Origin: Strongylocentrotus purpuratus
Lineage: Eukaryota; Echinodermata; Echinoidea; Camarodonta; Strongylocentrotidae
NCBI RefSeq assembly: GCF_000002235.5
Contig: NW_022145611.1
Coordinates: forward strand, 21,861,298-21,925,297
Reading direction: 5' to 3'
Length of the DNA: 64,000 nucleotides
In this document: positions 23,101 to 31,002 of the stretch, piece by piece
Position numbering within the stretch: the first letter of the stretch is position 1
How the letters are laid out: every line of letters starts with the position of its first letter
Translations under genes and position numbers: made by a program
Notes under the pieces: generated by a model
Databases searched by the model: none
What the model saw: the letters and a program-made list of their open reading frames with translations, nothing else
What the model was told of the DNA's origin: nothing

Positions 23101-26100
23101 GTCACAGAGACCTTGTATCAACTTAATACAATCATTTTATTAACTTAATAACTACGGCCATAAAGCTAAATACTGTTCAGAAATAAACCAAATTTAACAT
23201 AATGGCCAAGAAGTGTGCGCCGATAATAACACTCTTCAGTTAAACGACTATGTAGTCCATAATATCCTAGATTTGAAGCAAATGACTGAATTTTCTTTTA
23301 TTCGTAGTGATGACAACAATGAAGAAGACACTAATGACGACGATATCAGCGATTTTGATGGTAATATTGAAACTGGCTTCGATGACAACGAGGCAAACTT
23401 CAGTGAAGAAATAGAATTAGACTTTGACGATGGAGGTGACTTCGATGAAATTGATGCCAGTGAATCCGATTTTGCTGACAAAAACGAAATAGACATTAAT
23501 ATTGGCAATGTATATGACTCTGATTTAGATACTTGTACATGTAATCCGGGAACGGAAAAAACCAAATTGTTGCCTAAAAATATTAAAGATAATTGTCTGA
23601 GAATAAAAAAGAAGCATGGAATAAGAATAGCTCAATTGAACATTAGAACTCTGTTATCTAATATTGACAATCTTCAATTGATGGTTAATGATTTTAAATT
23701 TGATCTTATTGCATTAAATGAAACAAGATTAAGCAGTGAAATAAAGGACGTGCAAATAGGTATACATGATTACTGTATTTATAGGAAAGACCGTAATAAG
23801 AATGGCGGAGGGGTTGCAATATACGTTAATGAAAATAAACTTAGCCACAAACTAAGATCAGATCTTCTGGTAAATGATATCGAACTTGTTGCTGTTGAAG
23901 TGAAGCAACCTATGTCTTCACCTATGATCGTTTTAGCTTGGTATAGACCCCCTGGAACAAGTATCGAACTATTTAAAGCCATTGAGAATATTTTGTTAAA
24001 AATTGACGAGGAACGAAAGGATATCATATTTTTAGGAGATTTCAATTGCAATATACTTGCAGACCCTTTATCGTGCTACACAAAACGATTACTTGAAATT
24101 TGCCAAAATTATTCTCTAAGCCAAATGATCAAAGAACCCACGAGGGTAACACCGCTTTCATCTACCCTTATTGATTTAATTTATACTTCTAACTGTGAGA
24201 AAGTGGTTGAAAGTGGCGTCATTCATTTAGGAATAAGTGACCACTCACTTGTATATATTGTATGGGGTCGAGTTCACAAATCATTTCCTAACCATGTTTA
24301 TAGGACCTATAGAACTTATAAGAATTTCAATGTAAATGACTTTTGTGACGACCTAGGAAACATTGATTGGCAAAGTGTTTTTACATGTACTGATGCCGAT
24401 TCTTCGCTACATGAATTCCAGACAAAGTTTTCAACATTATGTAATTTACATGCTCCGGTCAGAAAAGGTCGTGTAAAAAAAGATCGGAAACCCTGGATAA
24501 ATGCTGAAATAATTAATCTTATTCATGAAAGGGATAAGTTGAAAGAAACTGCAACGCGAAATAATACTCGTGAGAATTGGAAAGCATTCCGAAAAAGCAA
24601 GAATCACGTTATTTATAGAATAAGAACGAACAAAAGAAAAACATTTCAAAAGAATATTAAAGACTCGCAGGGTAATGTTAAGAAAACATGGAAAAATCTT
24701 AACATGCTGATACCACGCAAGAATAAAAATGTGAAAATTCAATATTTAAAAATTGATGGAGAAGAAATTCATGACACGAAAACAATTTCACAAAAATTGA
24801 ATGAATTCTTTGTCAAAATAGGTCCTTCACTTGCTAGTGTCATTCAATGTACAAGGCACATAAATGCAATCAATAATGTTATGCTATTCTCACCGCATAC
24901 GCTGACAAATATCTTTCAAATTATCCCAGTAACCATAGATGAAGTGAAAAAACAATTGTTGAAACTATCAAATGACAAAGCAATGGGATGTGATATGATA
25001 CCGATGAAACTGATTAAGCTGGCAATTTCCAGTATTAATGAACCTTTAACACATGTTATAAATACCTCTATTACTACTGGATGTGTCCCTATCGAATGGA
25101 AAAAGGCAAGAGTAAGTGCTTTACATAAAGGTGGAACAAATGAACCCACAAATTTTAGACCGATATCGATACTGCCAATATTTTCGAAAGTACTAGAACG
25201 GGTAGTGTTCGATCAGTTATATGACTATCTGAATAGTAATAATCTAATCAATGTATATCAATCTGGCTTCCGGCCACTGCACTCAACAGCCACTGCATTG
25301 CTGAATTCGACAGATGAATGGCTGAAAAGCTTCGAACAAGGCAAAGTGGTGTGCTCTGTAATGATAGATTTGAAGAAAGCCTTCGACACAGTTGATTTTG
25401 ATTTACTAATTGAAAAATTAAAATATTATGGTATTGGACAACACACACTTAATTGGTTCACAAGTTATCTGTATGAGAGATACCAAAAAACCACAGTCCA
25501 TGGTATATCATCTGAGTTTTTACCTATTCAATCTGGAATTCCACAAGGGTCCATCCTTGGACCTCTTCTCTTTATTATGCACATCAACGATTTACCCTTA
25601 GTACTAAAAAATTGTAAAATAAATATGTATGCTGATGACACTATTTTATATTATGCTAGTAATGACTTTTCTGAACTGGAAAACAAAGTAAACGAAGATT
25701 TAGTAAATGTGAAAAAATGGCTTGATGTCAATAAGTTAAGTTTAAATATAAATAAAACAGAATACATTGTACTAGGAACAAAAAATCGTCTTAAACTAGC
25801 ACGTAATACAAATTTGAATATTAACATAGATGGAACCCCTCTGAAAAGAGTTACTACATGCAAACATTTGGGAGTGATTGTGGATGAAACTTTATCATGG
25901 ACAGACCATATTAAATCTGTACAAAAGAAATGTAGTAGTGGATTGTATATGTTAAAATCAATACGTAATATTGTTGGTAAAGATACATTGAAATTAGTAT
26001 ATAATGCATTGATTTTATCCCACCTCTCCTATTGTGATGTAATATGGGGAAACTGTGGAAAGTGCCTTCAAAATGATCTCCAGAAACTTCAAAATCGGGC

Positions 26101-29100
26101 AGCTCGAATAATAAATGATACCCCTTGGGATTCATCGGGAAGCTACAACCTTAATAAACTTGGATGGGATACGCTTGAACAGAAAAGGAAGGAAAATATC
26201 GCTTTAATGACTTTCAATATACTTAATAAAAAAGCCCCTTCTTATTTAATTGATAAATTTTCGTTCAGAGAAAGACCACATAATACGAGAAGTGGCAATC
26301 TATGTATTATGACAATCCAGCCTAAAACGGATAGTACCAAACGCACATTTGTGTACAGAGGCGCTTGCCTATGGAACTCACTACCACACGAAGTGCAAGC
26401 TGCACAAACCAAGTACAGTTTCACAACAGGTCTCAAAAGAATAACAAATTTATAATAATATACAATATACTATGCTCAAATATGTCTATGAACTTTCGAA
26501 TGTTTCCTTTTTATTTTTGATGTGTCCATTTTTGTGTTGTTTGAATTTATATTGTTGTGTATGCATCTGCTCAGGTATTTTTAAATTTCCATATGATGTA
26601 ATATAATTTCATTTCATTTTATCCGAAAATGATTAAATAATATATCTTTTATCTGCTGTGCTTGTTATTCTAATTCACTTTTAAGTGTTTTTTTACTGAC
26701 TTAAATAAAATAAAATTGTAATCATATCCTTAATTGTAATAATGCAGTATCTTGACCAGCCACATTTGATTTTTTTTTTTAATATTTTTTTTTTAATACA
26801 TAATTTCTGGCAGTTTATATGCACTAGTAACAATTTGTATTACCTATTTTAATTTGGATTATATTTACAGTACTCTTGTTTGGACACTCATGATTATTGT
26901 TATCAATATACATATACTTTTTCGGCAGTACTATTCTATCGTTATATTGTTAGATATTTATCTTGATTATTTATTGTTTGTTTTAAATATGTCATTGATG
27001 TACCATTATCATTTTTATGTTAATTCGATGTATTTACATTGTGTCACACGGCCCCAATGGAAATCAGTCTTGTAACTGTTTGGGCTTTTTTAACCGTGTA
27101 TAAATAAAGATATCAATTCAATATCAATTCAATTCAATATTACATAACAATATTGACCTACTATACGATAAAAGTTCAAAGGACAACGCCTGTGTATACT
27201 ATGTGGGTGCATATCGGTCCCTATAAAACAAACTGTTATGGTACTCACTGCTATTCGTTCAACATGCATGATAAAACATATTTTATGGAGGCCAGGACCA
27301 TTATTTGTCTCAATAAATCAATTTTATTACAGTGTGTATAAACATTGTTAATAATACGATGTGCATAAAAGTGCATGATATCGGCCTATTGTTATGTTAT
27401 TGTAACATGTATTCAGCGAGCACGTTAAATAACATATAAGAAACATGTTATGAGGGCGTGGATCTTTTCAGTGGATTATAAGAAGAACTTTGGTGTAAGA
27501 GGTTTTATCATCTAACTTCTCTGTTCTTTTTAAGGAATATTAAGAATGTCATTCTAGATCAGTACATGCAGCGTAATGTTTTGCTAATCTTCACGGAAGA
27601 AGGCTATAATGGAAAAGGGGAACACATTTCATGACATGTACATTCTATTTCGTTGACAATAGAAAAGCATTAATCACCATTATAATTTTGAATCTTATGA
27701 ACATTATAGATTTTATATCACTCCTGTAAAGTCTTTATGCGTTTGAAAGCCAAATAATGCTCTCGTTAGCTTTCTTCATTATTACGTACTTATAGTTCAC
27801 CCCTAGGCCAAGACAGCTTTTATAAATATGGGCTCAAGGTACTTGCAAGGGTTCTTGCAAATAATCTGTAATTAATCTGTATATCATCCATTCATAATGT
27901 CTCTTTTTTTCTCAATCTGTCATCATTATCATCATCATTATTTCCCCTCTCTCTCTCTCTTTCTCTTCACTAACTAAAGTCTCTTCTTCTCTCAACCCTC
28001 TTGCGGTTTTTTCCCCATGTGATTATGAAAAATTTCATCATAACATGTAGGCTAGTCCTATTTACGAGTATAACATTTAAATGATAATGCAACTTTCTTA
28101 CCATCGGTGAATTGCGTTGGATATCAGGATGATGTGTATATTGTAGATATTAAATAGAAAATCACAAATCAAATCGGTTGGATGTTATACCTTATTCGGA
28201 TTATCAGGATCAGGATAAGCCAAGAGAACATCGTAGGGTAGTAACCGAACCGAATCGAATCCGTACTCAGTCCAGAGATTAACAAGCATCTCAGCATTCT
28301 CCTTCTCAGCTGGTGTTCCCGCCAAATGAGGTCGGCTGCTTAATTGTCTATTAATCAAATATGATCAGGATACCATGCATTCAAATTGTATGAATTTAGT
28401 TTTCGCATCATTGGTATTTGCCATTCTAGATAATTGATTCATTTCGCGAAAGGTATAAACTTCCATTCATTTGTTTTGTCATGTCATCTAATATTGTCAC
28501 GCTATCATTATCTTGTCGCGTTATGTTGATATCTCGAAAATGGAAGAAAGAAAACAAATCTTGTACACAGCAACAACGATATATTTTTTTTTCCAAGTCA
28601 AAATTTGTTTATAAACAGACCATGTGACACCATCTAAATGTTATCATGATAATTTAAACAGGAACCTTATGTGGTTATTCTGTAATGTTATGTAGTAAAC
28701 ACATTAACGAAGATACTTCATCAATGTTGCTATATTTTGTTTCATACTGTTTATATATATATATATACATAAGCACTTGAGAGTTGAATACTCTTGAAAA
28801 AACCCTCTCTCATCAGTTTTTATACTATTTACCCCCCCCCCCCCTCCATTTACCCCTGCATTTAAATTACGTCCGTATTTACAGTTTCATTGTAAATAGG
28901 CCTACATTATACATGTGCGGGTATATACATGTACATGAGTACATATTTGATATTACAGCTAGTAGTTGTGTAGATATATATCATACATTCATAATTTAAC
29001 ATGGAAGTATACTTTCGAGAATAAATGGAACGAAAGAATAACACTCATTTCTGTATTTGAATTTAGACACATAAATAATCAAACGTCAATTAATACATAC

Positions 29101-29354
29101 AGCCCATGTGAATTTAGCGATTATTACAAATACAAACTTTGTTCTTACCTTAGATTTTCCTCGATGTTTTCTGCTTTACATTCATCAACCATCATCTGAC
29201 TGATGTCATCATCTTCGATTGATGAGAATGATGGACATGAATCTTCTGGGATTCCAAAATGTCCGATCAAAACCCCAACCCCAAACAGTATGGATCCAAT
29301 CACTATGAATGGGATAATTCCGGCCAACGAAAAACGGCTCCTTTCCCCTCTCAT
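9629..29354 (-). CDS. NAALADL1-like: Gene A: complete M28B zinc peptidase, GCPII/NAALADase family, NAALADL1-like (17 coding exons)
   Basis: Spliced coding sequence on the minus strand, 2205 nt including stop, giving 734 residues; human GCPII has 750. Every junction is GT-AG and in phase. Order: short cytosolic tail, signal-anchor helix (about residues 12-35), protease-associated/apical region with the VFRGNK and SDPADY motifs, M28 catalytic domain, C-terminal helical dimerisation domain. Zinc ligands by alignment to recalled human GCPII are H364, D374, E412, D440 and H537; E411 is the catalytic base. Motifs GNHRDAW, AVDPSSG, WGAEEYG and GSGSDFAPF resemble NAALADL1 more than FOLH1. Expected role: an ectoenzyme that trims peptides at the cell surface. 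The equivalents of GCPII R534, R536 and K699 are not conserved, so strict glutamate preference is doubtful. An AATAAA lies about 330 nt past the stop (9301-9296). Lies upstream of paralogue B in the same orientation. Family call is firm; orthology is inferred. Confidence 0.93.
10482..10574 (-). CDS. Gene A exon 16
   Basis: 93 nt. Encodes [20 protein letters not shown] then [10 protein letters not shown], matching [20 protein letters not shown] of GCPII. Acceptor TTTAG, donor AAG|GTGAGA. Confidence 0.93.
10908..10989 (-). CDS. Gene A exon 15
   Basis: 82 nt. Encodes [20 protein letters not shown] then LTDIDVN, aligning with the SLFSAVKNFTEIASKF region of the GCPII helical domain. Acceptor TTCAG, donor TGA|GTAAGT. 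Confidence 0.9.
11368..11620 (-). CDS. Gene A exon 14 (last zinc ligand)
   Basis: 253 nt, the longest exon. Encodes [20 protein letters not shown] then the start of the helical domain through [13 protein letters not shown] and QDITF. The histidine of YHSVYET aligns with H553, and the preceding tyrosine with Y552. Acceptor TACAG, donor TCG|GTGAGT. Confidence 0.94.
12111..12201 (-). CDS. Gene A exon 13 (substrate-pocket loop)
   Basis: 91 nt. Encodes [20 protein letters not shown] then [19 protein letters not shown] and YTYD resemble NAALADL1. The GCPII arginine-patch residues R534 and R536 (GRARYT) align with aspartate and threonine here. Acceptor GAAG, donor ACG|GTAATC. Confidence 0.92.
12503..12588 (-). 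CDS. Gene A exon 12
   Basis: 86 nt. Encodes [20 protein letters not shown] then DNSGSGLPS, aligning with the SLYESWTKK...MPRIS region of GCPII. Acceptor ATCAG, donor ATC|GTAAGT. Confidence 0.88.
13080..13211 (-). CDS. Gene A exon 11 (zinc ligand Asp)
   Basis: 132 nt, phase 0. Encodes [20 protein letters not shown] then [24 protein letters not shown]. The aspartate of INTD aligns with D453 and the arginine of SFR with R463. Acceptor TGTAG, donor AAG|GTATTC. Confidence 0.93.
13673..13755 (-). CDS. Gene A exon 10 (catalytic glutamate)
   Basis: 83 nt. Encodes [20 protein letters not shown] then LGSTEFVE. The two glutamates align with the catalytic base E424 and zinc ligand E425. WGAEE rather than WDAEE is the NAALADL1-type reading. 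Acceptor ATCAG, donor GAG|GTAATT. A 4.4-kb repeat-filled intron separates it from exon 9. Confidence 0.94.
13906..13957. repeat. Alternating GT/GC tract
   Basis: Runs of TGTGCGCGCGTG and GCGCACGCGCGTGTGTGTG, alternating purine-pyrimidine, a potential Z-DNA former, within 180 bp of exon 10. Confidence 0.8.
14363..14527. mobile_element. MITE with AAATTCACAAAG inverted ends
   Basis: 165 bp. Ends TTGGCCCAAATTCACAAAG and the inverse CTTTGTGAATTCGGGCCAA. Carries repeated GGAGGTTTG and CAAACC blocks as internal inverted repeats. In intron 9 of gene A. Confidence 0.75.
15231..15586. repeat. Direct repeat R1 (356 bp)
   Basis: Matches 17251-17606 over its full 356 bp with 7 substitutions and no gap that I can see. 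No coding sequence, and no TG..CA ends. Confidence 0.9.
15632..15860. repeat. Tandem unit S1 (229 bp)
   Basis: First of two adjacent copies. Starts TATATACCTCATACATAG and ends CGCAGCGCGTAGGAATT. Contains the palindrome GGGTTTGATAG-CTA-CTATC..CCC at about 15728-15752 and a GC-rich tail with several CGCG steps. Confidence 0.88.
15861..16089. repeat. Tandem unit S2 (229 bp)
   Basis: Second copy of the 229-bp unit, directly abutting S1, with roughly ten differences. Confidence 0.88.
16086..16407. repeat. Tandem unit T1 with long hairpin
   Basis: 322 bp, repeated at 16408-16730. The right part (16229-16407) is a foldback: ACAAATAT.GACTGCTC at one end and the inverse at the other, then GGATGATGGTGGGAA arms meeting at a CCTCGGCTTCGCCTCGG centre. 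Confidence 0.88.
16408..16730. repeat. Tandem unit T2 with long hairpin
   Basis: Second copy of the ~322-bp unit. Hairpin at 16551-16730 with the same centre. Differs from T1 at scattered positions and a few single-base gaps. Confidence 0.88.
17251..17606. repeat. Direct repeat R2 (356 bp)
   Basis: Second copy of R1, same orientation, 2020 bp away, about 98% identical. Preceded by a short CT tract (17217-17236). Sequence beyond each repeat is unrelated. Confidence 0.9.
18126..18245 (-). CDS. Gene A exon 9 (first zinc ligands)
   Basis: 120 nt. Encodes [20 protein letters not shown] then [20 protein letters not shown]. The histidine of NHRD and the aspartate of AVDP align with zinc ligands H377 and D387 of GCPII. 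Acceptor CAAG, donor CAG|GTAGGT. About 95% identical in DNA to gene B exon 9. Confidence 0.94.
18860..18945 (-). CDS. Gene A exon 8
   Basis: 86 nt. Encodes [20 protein letters not shown] then IINGAIEP, matching [20 protein letters not shown] of GCPII. Acceptor TTCAG, donor CAG|GTCAGT. Confidence 0.92.
19284..19373 (-). CDS. Gene A exon 7
   Basis: 90 nt. Encodes [30 protein letters not shown], matching the SWRGSL...YNVGPGF segment of GCPII. Acceptor TTTTAG, donor AAG|GTAACG. Confidence 0.9.
19605..19680 (-). mobile_element. tRNA-derived SINE head
   Basis: On the minus strand, GTGGACTAGTGATA (19656-19670) resembles an A box, and AGTTCGAGTCC (19616-19626) is a good B box, at tRNA-like spacing. 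The region ends in GCCGCGGCAC. It lacks a clean cloverleaf, so a SINE fragment is likelier than a tRNA gene. In gene A intron 6; the body of the element probably extends toward lower coordinates. Confidence 0.6.
19898..19988 (-). CDS. Gene A exon 6
   Basis: 91 nt. Encodes [30 protein letters not shown], matching [15 protein letters not shown] of GCPII. Acceptor CCCAG, donor CAG|GTAGGT. Confidence 0.92.
20076..20166. repeat. Composite CT microsatellite
   Basis: Runs of (TC)n broken twice by CCTTTTC at a regular spacing of about 37 bp, so a higher-order repeat. In gene A intron 5, about 50 bp beyond the exon 5 donor. Confidence 0.88.
20216..20405 (-). CDS. Gene A exon 5
   Basis: 190 nt. Encodes [23 protein letters not shown]...[12 protein letters not shown]...[12 protein letters not shown]. 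The asparagine of QRGN aligns with GCPII N257. Acceptor TTCAG, donor AAC|GTAAGT. A CT microsatellite lies 50 nt into the downstream intron. Confidence 0.93.
21048..21176 (-). CDS. Gene A exon 4
   Basis: 129 nt, phase 0. Encodes [14 protein letters not shown]... to [12 protein letters not shown]. The arginine of VFRGNK aligns with GCPII R210, which binds the substrate carboxylate, and it is kept here. Acceptor CTAG, donor AAG|GTGACT. Confidence 0.93.
21521..21675 (-). mobile_element. MITE, TTATCAGCAGATTTGTCACTGA family, copy 1
   Basis: About 155 bp in gene A intron 3. The reverse complement aligns along its length with 33573-33722, sharing CAGTGACAAATCTGCTGATA and the following AACCAATCAGAAGC. 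One end is degraded into a G run. Confidence 0.7.
21700..21828 (-). CDS. Gene A exon 3
   Basis: 129 nt, phase 0 at both ends. Encodes [20 protein letters not shown]...[15 protein letters not shown], matching the GCPII motif VPPFSAFSAQG. Acceptor ATAG, donor GAG|GTAAGA. Lies just past the LINE-bearing intron 2. Confidence 0.92.
23198..27141 (+). mobile_element. LINE (CR1/L2/Jockey-type non-LTR retrotransposon), antisense in gene A intron 2
   Basis: Single long ORF with endonuclease and reverse transcriptase, then a 3' UTR of about 680 bp ending in an AATTCAATATC-type short tandem tail (about 27108-27141) rather than a poly(A) run. The 5' limit is unclear; the start given is only where the ORF opens. 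No clear target duplication. No separate ORF1 is visible upstream. Confidence 0.88.
23282..26455 (+). CDS. LINE endonuclease/reverse transcriptase, intact ORF (1057 aa from first ATG)
   Basis: The frame opens at 23198; the first in-frame ATG is 23282 ([16 protein letters not shown]). An ATG at 23202 is in another frame and stops at once. Residues about 1-90 are strongly acidic. APE-type endonuclease at about 114-320: [46 protein letters not shown]. Reverse transcriptase from about 600: [39 protein letters not shown], and YADDT near residue 783. The C-terminal region has NTRSGN and WNSLPHEV, typical of CR1/L2/Jockey-group elements. There is no stop or frameshift over 3.2 kb, so the copy is young and possibly competent. 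Exact clade not assigned. Confidence 0.93.
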   Translation: MTEFSFIRSDDNNEEDTNDDDISDFDGNIETGFDDNEANFSEEIELDFDDGGDFDEIDASESDFADKNEIDINIGNVYDSDLDTCTCNPGTEKTKLLPKNIKDNCLRIKKKHGIRIAQLNIRTLLSNIDNLQLMVNDFKFDLIALNETRLSSEIKDVQIGIHDYCIYRKDRNKNGGGVAIYVNENKLSHKLRSDLLVNDIELVAVEVKQPMSSPMIVLAWYRPPGTSIELFKAIENILLKIDEERKDIIFLGDFNCNILADPLSCYTKRLLEICQNYSLSQMIKEPTRVTPLSSTLIDLIYTSNCEKVVESGVIHLGISDHSLVYIVWGRVHKSFPNHVYRTYRTYKNFNVNDFCDDLGNIDWQSVFTCTDADSSLHEFQTKFSTLCNLHAPVRKGRVKKDRKPWINAEIINLIHERDKLKETATRNNTRENWKAFRKSKNHVIYRIRTNKRKTFQKNIKDSQGNVKKTWKNLNMLIPRKNKNVKIQYLKIDGEEIHDTKTISQKLNEFFVKIGPSLASVIQCTRHINAINNVMLFSPHTLTNIFQIIPVTIDEVKKQLLKLSNDKAMGCDMIPMKLIKLAISSINEPLTHVINTSITTGCVPIEWKKARVSALHKGGTNEPTNFRPISILPIFSKVLERVVFDQLYDYLNSNNLINVYQSGFRPLHSTATALLNSTDEWLKSFEQGKVVCSVMIDLKKAFDTVDFDLLIEKLKYYGIGQHTLNWFTSYLYERYQKTTVHGISSEFLPIQSGIPQGSILGPLLFIMHINDLPLVLKNCKINMYADDTILYYASNDFSELENKVNEDLVNVKKWLDVNKLSLNINKTEYIVLGTKNRLKLARNTNLNINIDGTPLKRVTTCKHLGVIVDETLSWTDHIKSVQKKCSSGLYMLKSIRNIVGKDTLKLVYNALILSHLSYCDVIWGNCGKCLQNDLQKLQNRAARIINDTPWDSSGSYNLNKLGWDTLEQKRKENIALMTFNILNKKAPSYLIDKFSFRERPHNTRSGNLCIMTIQPKTDSTKRTFVYRGACLWNSLPHEVQAAQTKYSFTTGLKRITNL
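28191..28335 (-). CDS. Gene A exon 2
   Basis: Encodes [17 protein letters not shown]...[15 protein letters not shown], matching the PHLAGT...YDVLLSYP segment of human GCPII. The acceptor is AAGCAG, so splicing three bases earlier would add one serine in frame. Donor AAG|GTATAA. Differs from gene B exon 2 at only three bases. Confidence 0.9.
29149..29354 (-). CDS. Gene A exon 1
   Basis: Starts at a clear ATG. Encodes a basic tail (MRGERSRF), one hydrophobic helix of about 23 residues, then an acidic stretch ending KAENIEENL. This is a type II signal anchor, as in GCPII. Donor AAG|GTAAGA; ends after two bases of a codon. No 5' UTR exon was identified upstream. Confidence 0.9.
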
Positions 29355-30044
29355 CTTGGTATAGTCTGTCTATTTGCCTCTTTCTTGTGACCTACTTTCT
29401 AAACTACCGTTTCTTAATAGATCCTGGTCTCCCTGCCAATAATGTCAAGACGAAGAAATTATGTGCTCGTCTGTCTTGACGAAATAATTGTTTGAGCAAA
29501 ACAGTCAATCCGCCAAGGACAGAGATCACGGGGCTAACTGACGCATTATCGCTCGACCTGTTGTCGACCTTTAAACATTGTATTTGGCTTTTAAAGATAC
29601 ACATCTCCATATATTATTACCGAAGATAGAGTATTAACGCAAAGAACTGGAAGGTTACATTAGGCTGTTAGTGATTAGACATCTACTCGCATTGTTGTGT
29701 TACTCCTCAGCTTGTATAGGAATCTAAATTGCCTTTGATGTAACTTCAATATATCAGAGATATACTCTACATGGATATGCCTGGGGTACTCAGATTTGGT
29801 TTGGACGGAGATGTGCCGCTCCAGCCTCGAAACTTCTAACCATTTTAAAGGGTCGTTTTTTGGAACTTTTGAAAAAAACAGACCCACGTATAGGGATATT
29901 TTTGTTAAAAATGGGACCAATGTTTAGGGATTTTTGTGTGAAAAAGTGATCAATTAGAGCGGCACATACAGGCCTTAATATGTAATACCCCCCCCCGGAT
30001 CTATGAATGAAATATTATTATCATTATTTGATCCTGTAAGTTTT
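29355..30044. promoter_or_regulatory. Upstream flank of gene A
   Basis: 690 bp before the gene A start codon. It should hold the 5' UTR and perhaps the promoter, but I see no convincing TATA or initiator and cannot place the start site. A C run lies near 29989. Confidence 0.3.
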
Positions 30045-30909
30045 CATACCCTATTCACACAAACGGAGTATTCAGCAAGATGGCTAGCATCGTTTGTATC
30101 ATTTTTGCTATAATCTTCTACATTATATTTTGTGAACAAAATTGAAGGAGGTAAATCGAAAAGAAGGACTTATGAAGTGACATAAATAGGGGCTTGCACG
30201 TGAAACAAAATACAGTAGGCATTTACTAAAATGACGTGAAGTGGAACGAGCAGGTAAAGCGACAGAGCAAGAAGAATAATTCCAACATTCTCGACACCAA
30301 TCTTGACAGAGGATAAATGTGTTAAGACGCCACCAACCGTCATATATTGTACATTGCTACTGCATGGTAATATGATAAAATTGTAAATTAATTTAATTAA
30401 ACAAAAAAACTATTAAATTCCAAATGTTGAAATACATGCCTGAAAATTGGCACTATTTTGAGGACTCGGACTTTTCTACCACAATTTCTGGGAAGTAAAG
30501 GGAGTGAAAGAGAGAGAGACAAACACACAGAGGGAGACAGAGAGAGACACAGAAAATGAAGGAATTATTTCTCTCAAAATACGCTTGTTAACTTTTGACA
30601 GTGGCGGATCCATGGGGAGGGGGGGGGGCCGGCTCCCCCCCCCCCCCCTGGAAAAAACACCGTGTAAAAACACGTTAATTTAACATTGTTGGGAGATGCC
30701 CCCTAGCGCTTAAGGGGGGGGGGTGCGATTATTCAAATTTTTGAGGGCCAAAAAAAAAAAATAGTGCTCACTACTCACACGGACGCACACACACACACAG
30801 ACAGAGAGCGGAGAAAGAGAAAGAAACAGATGGAGAGAGAGGGGAGACACAGAAGACAAAGACAGATGGAGAGAGACAGAGGGAGACAGACAGAGACAGA
30901 GGGAGACAG

Positions 30910-30948
<39 letters not shown>

Positions 30949-30965
30949 GGAGGGAGAGAGGGAGA

Positions 30966-31002
<37 letters not shown>

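Larger units (their letters stand above)
21829..28190. other. Gene A intron 2, non-LINE parts
   Basis: 6.36 kb against 434 bp in gene B. Besides the LINE, 21829-23197 and 27142-28190 hold AT-rich sequence, a GC-richer patch near 22615-22735 and a CT tract near 27946-27970, without recognisable exons. Confidence 0.7.

Noticed and set aside
23248-26436. Open frames on the minus strand across the LINE
   Set aside because: They are antisense shadows of the single endonuclease/RT frame and show no domain.
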